64,000 nt of DNA from Ilex aquifolium (taxonomy: Eukaryota > Streptophyta > Magnoliopsida > Aquifoliales > Aquifoliaceae). Both the position numbers and the translations under genes were made by a program. A model generated the notes under the pieces. It saw nothing but the letters and a program-made list of their open reading frames with translations, did no database searches and had not been told where the DNA came from. Shown piece after piece: positions 1-10,961 of the stretch (position 1 is its first letter; every line of letters begins with the position of its first letter). Where the stretch lies: assembly GCA_951799425.1 (NCBI GenBank), contig OX637409.1:22164501-22228500 (forward strand). Direction: 5' to 3'.

Positions 1-108
1 AGGAACCAGAGGAGGCCAGACCTATTTTCTCTGTCGGCAACTTTTTTAGGCTTTATGTTGGTTTTAGCTTTTCTTCAGATTTTCGGCATGTCGGCCGTCT
101 CATAGCTG

Positions 109-119
<11 letters not shown>

Positions 120-145
<26 letters not shown>

Positions 146-168
146 GGGGGGGGGGGGGGGGGGGGGGT
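120..168. repeat. GA microsatellite running into a poly-G tract
   Basis: A (GA)n tract is followed by more than 20 consecutive G. The equivalent site in copy 2 (about 9403-9427) has only a short GA and G run. In copy 3 the stretch is deleted. The length of the G run may not be reliably sequenced. Confidence 0.9.
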
Positions 169-1826
169 TTGCAGTTGGATAATACCTCAATATCTCATTA
201 TCTATTTTCTCATTGGGGACATGTTCTCAATCTTTAATGCATGTGCTTAGGGATGATTTTAGGATAATGTTATGGTATCCAAAATTAGCTTTTCAATGTG
301 ATACAGAAAGTGAACATCAGCTAAAACATGTCTGGATGTAATTTATTTATAGTCATTAATTAATAAAATAATAAATAAAGTAAAGTAATAACATACTAAA
401 AAGTTCACGTCACTTTGAGTTTGTAAAAAAATATAAAAAAGATATGATAACGAGATTGGTACTATAATCTAACCAATGATTTTACACCACCACGTAAGTT
501 GGCACGCTCGTCTGATAGTCCTTCAGCCTTCGTGTCCCAAGTATATTGGTATATATACATAGACATCGTGTCCATAACGTCTGTGTATCATTTTTCATTA
601 AATCGTTCTAACAAAGTAGTTAGATGAATTGTGACTTGGCCTATGGTTTTTCTAGGAACCAGTATAGTTTGGCAACAATAGAATCTATGACTTATGTACT
701 TGCATGTTTTGCACGTTGTAAATAAGGCAGACAGAATGGCTGATGTGAGTTGAAACATAGTCTGGCCATATCGGCATCTCCCACTAGTTGGAGTTTCTTC
801 CATGTTAAGGAAAAAAATATAATATTAAAAACAAAAATCAATATCGTATCACAATGTATAAATCTTAAAAATATAATATTTTTTACAAATTGTAGGGGTT
901 ATATGCAATATTTGGTAGTTATTTACAACTTTCAAAGATTATTTAAATTTTGGGAGTAGGATCAATCTCAAAGTAAACACAAAATTATAAATCAACCCCA
1001 AAAAATTATAATATGACCCAATTATGAATTTGTTTTATCATAAACAAACTTACAAATTTATATTTCTACCCGCAAAACTTATAAAATTTAACGATACGAT
1101 ACTAAAATTCATTTTTTCAGTAACGTAGTCTTCACGTCTCCTAATGTTAAACTCCAGCTTTTGCCTATCATACACACAGTCAAACTTGGGGTGGGTCACT
1201 GGCTCCAGTACCGAACTTCTTCTAAGGTTGATACGCTGTGCAGAAAATCAAGCATGTCACCATCCTAAGTTCTTTTTTATGTTAAATTCATGAGAACGAT
1301 TAGATTATAGTCTTTGAAAAAAAAAATTATACCAAAAACACCATAATTTTTTTAAAAATTATTTTTTTATGAAGTCAAGTTTCTGAAATACGACTATACC
1401 TTGTATGAGTATTTCGAAAACACACTTTCCATATTTTTTTATTTAAAAGTGTTATGCTTTTAGAGTAAAGAAACACGACTTCATAAAAACGATGATAGTT
1501 TAATAATAAGTTTGAAACAATGACACTTTGATAACAAAAATTATAAAAACATAGTCGAAGAAAAATTAATTCACGATTTAGCCAACTACACATATCACAA
1601 TACTCTAAAGACCATTTAAGTAGAAGGATGTTGGGGTAAATCGTAATTTACATTCCAATTTTTTTTTTTTTAGAATTTTTGGTTTATATATTAAAAGTTT
1701 AAATTCCTTATATTATATTCTTAATGTATTTGTATTATTGCAATGCGGCCCAATTACTAAGGTAGTGTTTGGTAACCGGTAGTTTTTGTTTTTTTTTTTT
1801 GTTTTTTTTTATTTTATGGTAAAAAG

Positions 1827-1828
<2 letters not shown>

Positions 1829-1916
<88 letters not shown>
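1829..1916. repeat. (TA)n microsatellite
   Basis: About 44 uninterrupted TA units. Open frames through it encode only Tyr-Ile repeats and are not genes. Confidence 0.97.
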
Positions 1917-1919
<3 letters not shown>

Positions 1920-2159
1920 TGGTGAATGTTTTTGTTTTTTTTTCAATTGCTCTGTTTTAAAAACGAGGCTAAAATATGAAAACATCCAAAAAGATGTTTT
2001 TGAAAACATCAAAAAAAAAAAACAAATGCGCGATTGATAAATGAATTTACTGAGGTCTTGGCTTCGATCCTCCTTAGCAACAAAATATGATTTTTTTTGC
2101 TTTGAGTATAAAAGCCCATCTTTCTTTGTCTTTCACCCCTCTCGGTCGTCTCTTCTATG

Positions 2160-2375
2160 TGGCTCTCTCTCTCTCTCTCTCAGATGCCGAAGACCGAAGA
2201 TGAAGCGAAGCCATCGCCCCTCTCAGTTCTCTCTGTCTCTCGATGCCAAAGACGAAGCCGAAGCTATCGCCATCACCCCTCTCAGTCGTCTCTCTCTCTC
2301 TCGATGCCAAAGACAAAGACGAAGACGAACCAAAAAATGGGGGAAAACATGCCATCGCCCCTCTCAGTCGTCTTC
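2160..2375. repeat. CT-rich degenerate tandem repeat
   Basis: A unit of roughly 65-75 bases (ccatcgcccctctcagt, then ctctctctctcgatgcca and aaagacgaag) repeats about three to four times with changes. Short frames on both strands (Arg/Ser/Leu-rich) come from composition and are not genes. Confidence 0.75.
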
Positions 2376-2404
2376 TCAAGCCTAGATCTATGTATATTGT
2401 CTGT

Positions 2405-2790
2405 ATATATAGGTGGGTGGTGGATTTCAAGGGTTTGGGGTGGTGGATTTCGGGGGTTTAGGGTGGTGGTTTGGGGTTGGGTTTTCAGGGGTGGGGTTGG
2501 GTGGTGGTTTTCGGTGATTAGTGGGCTGGTTGTGCTGGTGGTTTTCAGTGGTGGGGGGTGGGTTGTGGGTTTTCGGTGGTGGGGTTGGGGGTGGGTTTTT
2601 GGGCGTGGGTTTTCAGGGGTGGGGTTGGGTGGTGGTTTTCGGTGGTCAGTGGGGTGGTTGTGTTGGTGGTTTTCAGTGGTGGGGGGTGGGTTGTTGGTTT
2701 CGGTGGTGGGGTTGGGGGTGGGTTTCGGTGGTGGGTTGGGTTGGGTGGTGGTTTTGGGTGGTTAGAAGGGTTGGGTGGTGGGGATTGGAT
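2405..2790 (+). repeat. G-rich (GGTGGT/GGGTTTTCGGTGG) minisatellite
   Basis: Nearly 400 bases of the plus strand are built from ggtggttttcggtgg and ggtggggttgggggtggg units with almost no C. Runs of three to six G recur throughout, so the strand could form G-quadruplexes. Overlapping Gly/Trp/Val-rich frames are composition artefacts. Confidence 0.85.
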
Positions 2791-5707
2791 GATGAAATTT
2801 TGGTATAATACCAAATATATTTTTTATTTTTGTTTTCACAATTTTTTAAATATAAATGACTACCAAACATGTTCTATATTTTTAATTTTTATCACAAAAA
2901 ATACAAAATTTTGTTCTATTTTTTTTAATAAAAAAAAACATAAAAACGAAAACGTTACCAAACGCACCTTAACTTTGTTGCTTGCTAGATTCATCAAAAA
3001 TCACTCTCTATTGCCACCCATGTGAGAGATGGGGGTCCTCTAACTTCAGTCGCAATCCTTTGCACGCGCATGCGCACACACAATGTCACTCATAATTCAG
3101 TTGTTCCAGGAGCAAGAATTTTGTTAAAATTGTGGAAGGTTTAAATTCATTATATTATTGTTGCTCTAAAATCTTTTGAGATCGTCAAATGTCTTGTTTT
3201 CAGGAGATTGTTTGTGAAGGGGTTCAAATACATTGTTTCAAAATTTCCTTAGATGTAAATAATGAACAAACACACAGTACAACGAACTAATAAAAGATGA
3301 TTCATTTATTAATTTAATCGAAGGGACTTCGATAACATAAAGATTGAACAAACAGTCTTGATTGTAGTAATAATTGCTTCTTAAAATTAATTTAAAACTA
3401 TTTTTAAAATGCCCTGATCGTGAGTTTTGTGGGAATTTGAGTGTATCTTTCATCTACTCCACTATGTGCCCTTTTATAGCTATTGACTTCAACGGTCTTT
3501 GCTTCTGTGGACGGTTATCGAATAATAACCTCCAGTTAGTTAATTTTTTTTCAATTATGACTTTGACTGGCCATCTCCTGCCTTTTATTAGATTATGTCA
3601 CGTGGTATCTTCTCACTGCATCCAAATTGTCATATGTCAATACATTAAATGTTTCTGAGATTTTATATTTTATGTCCAAACAATTATATTACAATACTAT
3701 ATTTCTCTTACAATCGGGGCTTCACAACTTCGATTAGAGTAAAAACGGAATGGATATTAAGGGAAAGGAATTACGATTTGGGACTTGGGTAGATACGTCA
3801 CACATGTGGTATTTTTTTGACGAAAACAGCAATGAAAGTTAACGATTAAGCCATATTGCAACAATGTTAATAAATTGACGGTATAATGTGAAAAACTTGA
3901 TATTTGAAGGTATACATTGAAAATTTGAAAATCTTTTAGGGTATAAAGTGTGATTCACCCATTATATTACCATTAGTTTTCTTCCATTTTAAATCAAAAT
4001 ATCATGTCATACCATTTGCCAAAATATCACTAAGACATTATCCAATATGTAATTCCTTGAAAAACAGTGTCATGAAGTACTTTTTGTAAGACTAAATAAA
4101 TATGGAGGTACTATTGATACTAGCATATTCTTAGAGATTTAAATCACTTTCTGCGATAAGATTATGGTACCGAAATATAAACTTTTTGTACTATACCGAT
4201 AGTGATCTTCAATCTTTGATGTTAGATTTGAATTATTTGCAAACATTGATTATAAGAATAATAAAATAAAATGTGTCACATGTCATGTTTTGATTAGGTA
4301 AAAAATAAAAAAAATGTGGTACCGAAAAATTATTTTGAGATAATAAAGTGTAAGACTTCCTTTGATTATATGTCGGCTGAAAAATCGTATGTAAGCTTTC
4401 GTTATCGTATGAGCCAAAGCTTTGATAATTTTGTGGTAGACATAATATTAACATTTTGTGGTCTATATATCAAAAGTCGGAGTCGGCAAAAAGCAAGTTA
4501 CAAATGTTGACATATGACTTATGTACTTACGAAATGTTTTGCACGTTTTAAATAAGGGAGTTACAATGACTATGAACACTTTACTTGAAAAATATATAGG
4601 AGGTTGTAGACATCTCTCATTTGACATATAATATATGGAAAATCATAAATAAAAGATTAATTGAATTTTATTTAAGATCAAATTACGATTGAAAAATATT
4701 ATCACTCAGCGAGATCAAATTTCTTATAATTAGTAAAAATTAATTTGAATGGTAAGATTATTAAATATACAAGATAACTCAACGAATGCAAAATATTTTC
4801 TGAAGTAAGTTCGCTCTCGAAAGAGTTACTATAATACAAATCAACCTAACTAAAGAATATTCTCATGATTTGATGGATTTTCTCTAATTGTTAGGATACA
4901 AATGGGTTGTAGTATTGCGAATAATAACTAAAGATAATATATTAAAAATAAAATATAAAAGAAAATAAAATAAAAAAGTTAGGGTTTAATAATATTATAC
5001 AAGTTATATTAAAATAAATGTTATAGTAAATAAGACTCTAGTGTCGTTATACAATTTCATTTAAAAATTTAAAAAATAGTCATCAATTAAAAAAAATAAA
5101 TAGACATAAATAAAAACAAATTTAATTATTTTAACAGTTAACTTTTACCTTTTAAAAGAAAGAATATGAAATACTTGGGTATGTGTAATATTAATGAAGT
5201 TATATTAATATGAATTTCATATTAATAATGCTAGTATTGTTTTTATTGTGAGAGTAAAGTTGTCCAACGAAAAAATTAACATTAATCAAGTTCTATTAAT
5301 ATGTGTTCTACATTAAATAAGAATACTAATGTTTTTATATTTCGTTTTAGGGGTAAAGTAGTCAATTAAATTTTTTTTGTGCTAATGCACTTTTATTAGT
5401 AGTAATTAAAAAGTATTACGGACACTTATTAAATTATAAAAAGAACAATTTTATATGGACCTTATTTAGGACCTAATAATGTGGTTTCACTACGACCATT
5501 GGATCAATCTAATGGTTGTACATCATTAAGTTCCTAAATACATTTAATTATAAACAATTGGATGAACTAATTTAAAAAATTAAGTTGTAATAAGTAAATT
5601 AATGTAATCTAAATTATTAAATTCATATTATACCGTCACCCATAAAATATTAACATGGTAAATTAATGTAATATAATACACTGATCTAACAATGGTGGTG
5701 TGACTAG

Positions 5708-7216
5708 CTAGGCCGTTCTTTCTTGTATCACAACCGGAAGACCACCTCTCACGGTGGCGGTCAGCCCCGGCACGAAACGTGGCGGCCTGTGACTTGGCGT
5801 TGCTAGCCGGATATCAAACCTCCTGATTAATGAAACAGCAACACTTTTCATCTCAACCAATGCCATTTCTTTCCCCAAACAAACCCTAAGCCCAGCCTGA
5901 AAAACTGGGTACTTAAAAGGGCTCTGTGGCTTGAAAACACCATTTTTCAACCACCTCTCTGGCTTGAATTCAAGACAATCTTCACCCCAAACCCTCTCCA
6001 TTCGACCCATTGCATAGGGATGGTATGTAACCCTAGTCCCCTTCTGAATAAACGTCCCATCTGGTAAAACGTCGTCTTCTTGAGCAAACTTTGAATCAAA
6101 TTGAACTGGTGGATAGAGTCTCATACTCTCATACAGAGCAGCCTGTAAGTAGTTCATTTCTCTCATTTGTTCAAAGCTTGCGAGTTCTTGAGTTGGTCCC
6201 ATGACTTGGTCAGACTCGGCACGAATCAAGGACTCAACTTCTGGGTTTTGTGATAGTAACCAGAAGAAGCTCGTCAATGCCGAAGCAACGGTGTCGCGGC
6301 CGGCCAAGAGGAAGTTAATGATGATGTCTCGGAGGTACCTGTCATCATCTATGTTGGCCATGAACCTTGACAAGAGGTCTTTCTGGCTTGAGAAACCCAT
6401 TTTTCTCTTGTCTTTTATCACCTGTTCAGCAAGAACATCAACCAATTTAATGGCTTCTCTGAGCTTCTTCTCTGAACCCATGTTTAGAAGCCTTTTGAGC
6501 TTCCAAATCAATGGCGAGACTGTGATGGCCCGCTCTGCAGATAATCTTGATGCAAGGTCAAAGGCCTTGGCGAATTCTGAAATGGGTAGTGACAAATTGA
6601 GGCAACCAGGGTCAATTCCAAATGAAAATCTGCAAATATTATCGAATGAGAATCTCCGAAACACGTCTTGTAGATCCAAAACGCTTTCTTCTTTCCCAGA
6701 AACTGATGATAAGAGAGGAATGAGCCTTGTATTGATCTCTGAGGTCACAGTCTCAAATGCGTATGATCTTATAGAGAGACTACCAAGCTCTAGACTCGCC
6801 ATTTTTCTCTGAAACTTCCAAGAATCACCATCAACGTTGAAGATTCCTCTACCAAGAAGATCACCCAAGATCAGAGAGAAGGGTTTTCCTTTTGGGTAAT
6901 TTTCGAATTTTGTTTTGAGCATGTACTCAACATTTTCTGGATTGGCCGTGATTGTATTGCCAAGAACACGAAGATGAATAGTTCCACTTGGTGACTTCCT
7001 GAGAAGGTGGGTGTACCAATCAGCGAGATTATCAAACTCCATTGACCAGCTTGAATCAAGGTAACTTCTGCATATCTCGCAGTCACAGCAGGATTTCAAT
7101 CTCAGAATGAAGAGTAGGAGAGAGAAAACACAGAATGAGATTGTGAAAGTGAAGAACAAGAGACAAACACTGGTTTCCAAAGATGGTAACCACGAGAAAG
7201 CTTCAAAGTCATCCAT
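5708..7216 (-). CDS. CYP94C1: Cytochrome P450, CYP94C1-like (jasmonoyl-isoleucine oxidase)
   Basis: Intronless P450 of 502 residues, normal for CYP94. A hydrophobic anchor lies at about residues 15-40, so it should sit in the ER membrane. P450 motifs in order: I-helix AGRDT (305-309), K-helix ESMR (363-366), FKPERW (417-422) and the haem loop FQAGLRVCLG (439-448) with Cys446 as the iron ligand. Blocks such as LGDLLGRGIFN, RRFSFD, VQFDSKFA and RVTYHPYAMGRMER closely resemble Arabidopsis CYP94C1 as I remember it. That enzyme oxidises 12-hydroxy-JA-Ile to the 12-carboxy form and so lowers jasmonate signalling. Start chosen: the ATG at 7216 precedes the anchor directly and a TATA box lies about 100 bases upstream. 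Catalysis on JA-Ile is inferred from family. CYP94B is the main alternative. It is the only P450 left in a three-copy tandem segment. Confidence 0.93.
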   Translation of the reverse strand: MDDFEAFSWLPSLETSVCLLFFTFTISFCVFSLLLFILRLKSCCDCEICRSYLDSSWSMEFDNLADWYTHLLRKSPSGTIHLRVLGNTITANPENVEYMLKTKFENYPKGKPFSLILGDLLGRGIFNVDGDSWKFQRKMASLELGSLSIRSYAFETVTSEINTRLIPLLSSVSGKEESVLDLQDVFRRFSFDNICRFSFGIDPGCLNLSLPISEFAKAFDLASRLSAERAITVSPLIWKLKRLLNMGSEKKLREAIKLVDVLAEQVIKDKRKMGFSSQKDLLSRFMANIDDDRYLRDIIINFLLAGRDTVASALTSFFWLLSQNPEVESLIRAESDQVMGPTQELASFEQMREMNYLQAALYESMRLYPPVQFDSKFAQEDDVLPDGTFIQKGTRVTYHPYAMGRMERVWGEDCLEFKPERWLKNGVFKPQSPFKYPVFQAGLRVCLGKEMALVEMKSVAVSLIRRFDIRLATPSHRPPRFVPGLTATVRGGLPVVIQERTA

Positions 7217-7316
7217 GTCTATGAATAAGAAATTCTAGAGAGAGAGAGAGAGGAAGGGGCCGGGAAAGAGAAAATGAGAGAAGGCGATGAGACCAATGGT
7301 GGGTGGGATTGGATTT

Positions 7317-7324
7317 TATTTATA
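7317..7324 (-). promoter_or_regulatory. TATA box of the CYP94C gene
   Basis: TATAAATA on the minus strand, about 100 bases upstream of the ATG, with a GA-rich leader (7233-7290) between. In copy 2 the matching site (about 10680) reads aaatttaaataaaa on the minus strand, so the box is degraded there. Confidence 0.65.
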
Positions 7325-7541
7325 TTGTTTGGTGGGTGCTTCAAGATATTTGTCAAATGTGGGCGCACACACAGACAACACTGTGAGAGATTTTGCTTTC
7401 AGAGTTGTTTTCTACGTCTGACACATGACAGTGGACACGAGAGCGACGCATAAAGGGCCATGAATAACGCGTGCGCTAAATAAACTAAGACATTTCATAG
7501 CATATGTACGACGTGGCTAGCTCCGAAGTCAGAATTTAACC

Positions 7542-7547
7542 CACGTG
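7542..7547. promoter_or_regulatory. G-box (CACGTG) upstream of CYP94C
   Basis: Palindromic CACGTG about 330 bases upstream of the ATG. G-boxes bind bHLH factors such as MYC2, and CYP94 genes are known to be jasmonate-induced, so this is a plausible control site. Copy 2 keeps the same site at 10904-10909. Binding is inferred. Confidence 0.5.
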
Positions 7548-8154
7548 CTGTTTTAATGATTATGATGGTGATGATGACGGTGATCACAGAGTTGTAACAG
7601 GTAATTAAGAATATTCTGGTGGTGATCAAAATTTGACAATTATGTTAAGAATATTCTTTGGGTGATCCTTGTCAAGTCCTTTTTTATGTTAAAATCACGA
7701 CTAAGATTTGGCCAACTAATCAAGTCGAAAATAACATTAATTTAAATCCATTTTAGTCTATTTGTAAAAATCAGTACTACATTAATTTAAATCCAATTCT
7801 TATGAAAATTATTTTTATGAAGTACTTTTGTAAAAATATATGAATATAGAGGTACATTGACTATTGAATATACCCCCGAGTTTTTATCTTTTTTTTTATT
7901 CAATGGTTAGGGGGTGTTTAATTTAACTTATGCGCACCTCGATTAATTCCTCTCCAATCGGATAAAAAACAGACAACATTGATAATACAATTTGGTCCCA
8001 CAATCAATTTTCGTAAATTTTGAAATTCCAATTATTCTAACGTGTCACTCACAACATCTTCAACTCCATATCAAATGCCAAATAGTAAAAGATAAGAGTA
8101 ATCTGCTATCATTTTTAAGATTTATTTTTTGGATTCTATATCAAATAATAATTT

Positions 8155-8520
8155 TCAATCGTACATCTTGTTTCTCGTTATTATTAGTACCCATTGATGA
8201 TAAATCTTAAAAATAGTTGTTGCATGAAGGTCTGTAATACTCAACTTGCGAGTTAAGCAGTCAAACGGTCCCCGGCCCAAAGGTTTGCTTAAAAGGTCGA
8301 CAACTTGATCACGAGGAGGGGGGTGCGTCGTAGAGCTCAGACCGCTACGAAATTTGTCACGAACAACGTGACGATCAATCTCAATTTGTTTCATCCTCTC
8401 ATAGAAGACAGGGTTCCAAGCGATGTAAAGATCAGATTGATGATCACATTAAAAAGTCATTGGACAAGGGTGACCGGTGAGGGACACCAAGATCGTGGAG
8501 AAGCTTATGAAGATCATGTA
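8155..8520 (-). pseudogene. Copia-type RNase H fragment, decayed (copy 1)
   Basis: The minus strand encodes a broken piece of the C-terminal RNase H region of a Ty1/copia polyprotein: an HIEIDCH-like block (here KQIEIDRHVVRDK), then DLLSKPLG. The upstream part is in another frame and the ORF has several lesions. The same fragment, better kept, occurs in copy 2 at 13286-13648, so the insertion predates the duplication. Confidence 0.7.
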
Positions 8521-10608
8521 CAGCTAGGACATATATCCTAAAATCTCAAGGCTGCTACCAATTTTTTCTTATTATCTTGATGTCCTGTATGATTGTAGGC
8601 TTGTTTGTAAGTTGCTTTGCAACTTCTTGGGTGTTTATATTTTGTTTCACATTTAGGCTATGGTACTAAAACCATAACAAAAAATACTTTTCCTCCACAC
8701 ACACAAACACACACTAATTATTTTTGAGTAAAAATAATAAAAATGAAGGTATACTATCAAAAAATTTATTTTTGAATTAAACCCATCAATTCAAAATAAA
8801 GTTTTATTGTTCAAACTAAACATTAAGAAAAGACGGGATAATCTTGGTCTACAAATTTACAGTCATGGCACACTAATTATTTAATTACTTGAACTTCAAC
8901 CACTCCAATGATCATTACGTCTTCAGATTATAAATTGTTTAGAACGTGCTAATTCCTATTTCACAAACCTGTTACTCTTCCAAAGTTGTTAAAGCAATTA
9001 TAACAGTTCATATATTGAGACAAAGTCCTCAAATTAAGTTTAAATAATATTTTTTCTAAAAAAAAATATAACACAATAACCCAAGACTTTGATCATTGTG
9101 TGATTTAGAAAACCTCGTGTGTAGAGCCTTATTCTCATGTAACTTGTGGTTAGGTCATTCTGGAAAAAAAATTCCCGTCATGCCCAAAAAACACGCTGTT
9201 AATCTCTGAAGTTTAATCTTCCGGGAAGCTTTTGTTTCTCTATCATGTATAGTAGACTGTCTTCTACTCTTGGATCTTCGTTTCTTCTAGGAAACAGAGG
9301 AGGCCAGACCTATTTTCTCTGTCGGCAACTTTTTTAGGCTTTATGTTGGTTTTAGCTTTTCTTCAGATTTTCGGCATGTCGGCCGTCTCATAGCTGTATA
9401 TGAGAGAGAGGGAGAGAGAGGGGGGGTGTTTGCAGATGGATAATACCACAATATCTCTCATTATCTATTTTCTCATTGGGGACATGTTTTCAATCTTTAA
9501 TGCATGTGCTTAGGGATGATTTTAGGATAATGTTATGGTATCCAAAATTAGCTTTTCAATGTGATGCAAAAAGTGAATATCAGCTAAAACATGTCTGGAT
9601 GTAATTTATTTATAGTCATTAATTAATAAAATAATAACATACTAAAAAGTTCACTTCACTTTGCGTTTGTAAAAAAATATAAAAAAGATATGATAACCAA
9701 TGATTTTACACCACCACATAAGTTGGCACGCTCGTCTGGTAGTCCTTCTGCCTTCATGCCGCAAGTATATTGGTATATATACATAGACATCGTGTCCATA
9801 ACGTCTTTGTATCAATTTTCATTAAATCGTTCTAACAAGGTAGTTAGATGAATTGTGACTTGGCCAATGGTTTTAAGAATGTCGTTGTCATGATGTTGAT
9901 CCAACCTATACTATTACAAAATCTAAGGACGAGACCAATCTTGATATTTTTGTAAGAACGAGTATAGTTTGACAACAATAGATTCTACGACTTATGTATT
10001 TGCATGTTTTGCACGTTGTAAAAAAGGCAAACAGAATGGCTGACGTGACTTGAAACATAGTCCGACCACATCGGCATCTACCACGAGTTGGAGTTTCTTC
10101 CATGTTAAGGAAAAAAATACAATATTAAAAACAAAAATCGATATCGTATCACCATGTATAAATCTTATAATATTGTTTACAAATTGTAAGGGGTCATATG
10201 CAATTTTTGGTAGTTATTTACAACTTACGAAGATTATTTATTATTTTTGGGGGTTATTGATAATTTTTGGGAGTAGGATCAATCTCAAAGTAAACACAAA
10301 AGTTATAAATCAACCCCAAAAAATTATAACATGACCCAATTATGAATTTCTTTTATCATAAACGAACTTAAAAATTTATATTTCTACCCGCAAAACTTAT
10401 AAAATTTAACCATACTAAAATTCATTTTTTCAGCAACGTAGTCTTCACGTCTCCTAATGTTAAACTCCAGCTTTTGCCTATCATACACACAGTCAAACTT
10501 GGGGTGGGTCACTGGCTCCAGTACCGAACTTCTTCTAAGGTTGATCCGCAGTGCAGAAAATCAAGCATGTCACCATCCTAAGTTCTTTTTTATGTTAAAT
10601 TCATGAGA

Positions 10609-10961
10609 AAGAGAGGAAGGAGCTGGGAAAGAGGAACTGAGAGAAGGCGATGAGATCAATGGTGGGTGGGATTGGATTTTATTTAAATTTTTGGTGGGTG
10701 CTTCAAGATATTTGTCAAATGTGGGCGCACACACAGACAACACTGTGAGAGATTTTGCTTTCAGAGGTGTTTTCTACGTCTGACACATGACAGTGGAGAC
10801 GAGAGCGACGCATGAAGGGCCATGAATAACGCGTGCGCTAAATAAAGTAAGACACTTCATAGCATATGTACGACGTGGCTAACTCCGAAGTCACAATTTA
10901 ACCCACGTGCTGTTTTAATGATAATGAATTGTAATTATGGTGATGACAGAGTTGCAACAGA
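10609..10961 (-). promoter_or_regulatory. Orphan CYP94C upstream region without its gene
   Basis: Near-identical to 7245-7601: the GA-rich leader, the ggtgggtgggattgg block, the Myc-like gcgacgcat stretch and CACGTG at 10904-10909. No reading frame follows on the minus strand; it runs into copy-2 spacer. Whether it still drives transcription is unknown. Confidence 0.7.

Larger units (their letters stand above)
1760..2975. mobile_element. Terminal-inverted-repeat DNA element filled with simple repeats
   Basis: The two ends read ggtagtgtttggtaac and, inverted, ggtgcgtttggtaacg, which are imperfect terminal inverted repeats of the kind seen in PIF/Harbinger-like and related plant MITEs. The flanking trinucleotides are taa on the left and tta on the right, so a TWA target duplication is possible but not exact. 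Inside are a long (TA)n tract, CT-rich repeats and a G-rich minisatellite. I see no transposase. The element is absent from copy 3 of the tandem segment. Family assignment is tentative. Confidence 0.5.
1..9283. repeat. Tandem segment copy 1 (carries the CYP94C gene)
   Basis: First of three tandem copies of one segment; the left border lies outside the window. The opening bases (aggaaccagaggaggcc) recur at about 9288, and the same block resumes at about 14347. Blocks shared with copy 2: 1-1297 matches 9288-10608, and 7245-9150 matches 10609-14335. Blocks shared with copy 3: 1-1460 and 3938-5620. This copy alone keeps the P450 gene. It also has about 2.5 kb (1460-3937) that copy 3 lacks, including a terminal-inverted-repeat element. 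From 3000 to 3937 and from 4230 to 5700 I see only AT-rich non-coding DNA. Confidence 0.85.

Noticed and set aside
1786..2037. Open frames on both strands through the TA repeat
   Set aside because: They encode only Tyr-Ile repeats from a microsatellite.
2157..3025. Gly/Trp/Val-rich and Pro/His-rich overlapping frames on both strands
   Set aside because: They arise from the G-rich minisatellite; no start context, introns or family match.
6201..6812. 203-codon frame opposite the P450
   Set aside because: Lies wholly antisense inside the CYP94C coding region, with no recognisable domain.
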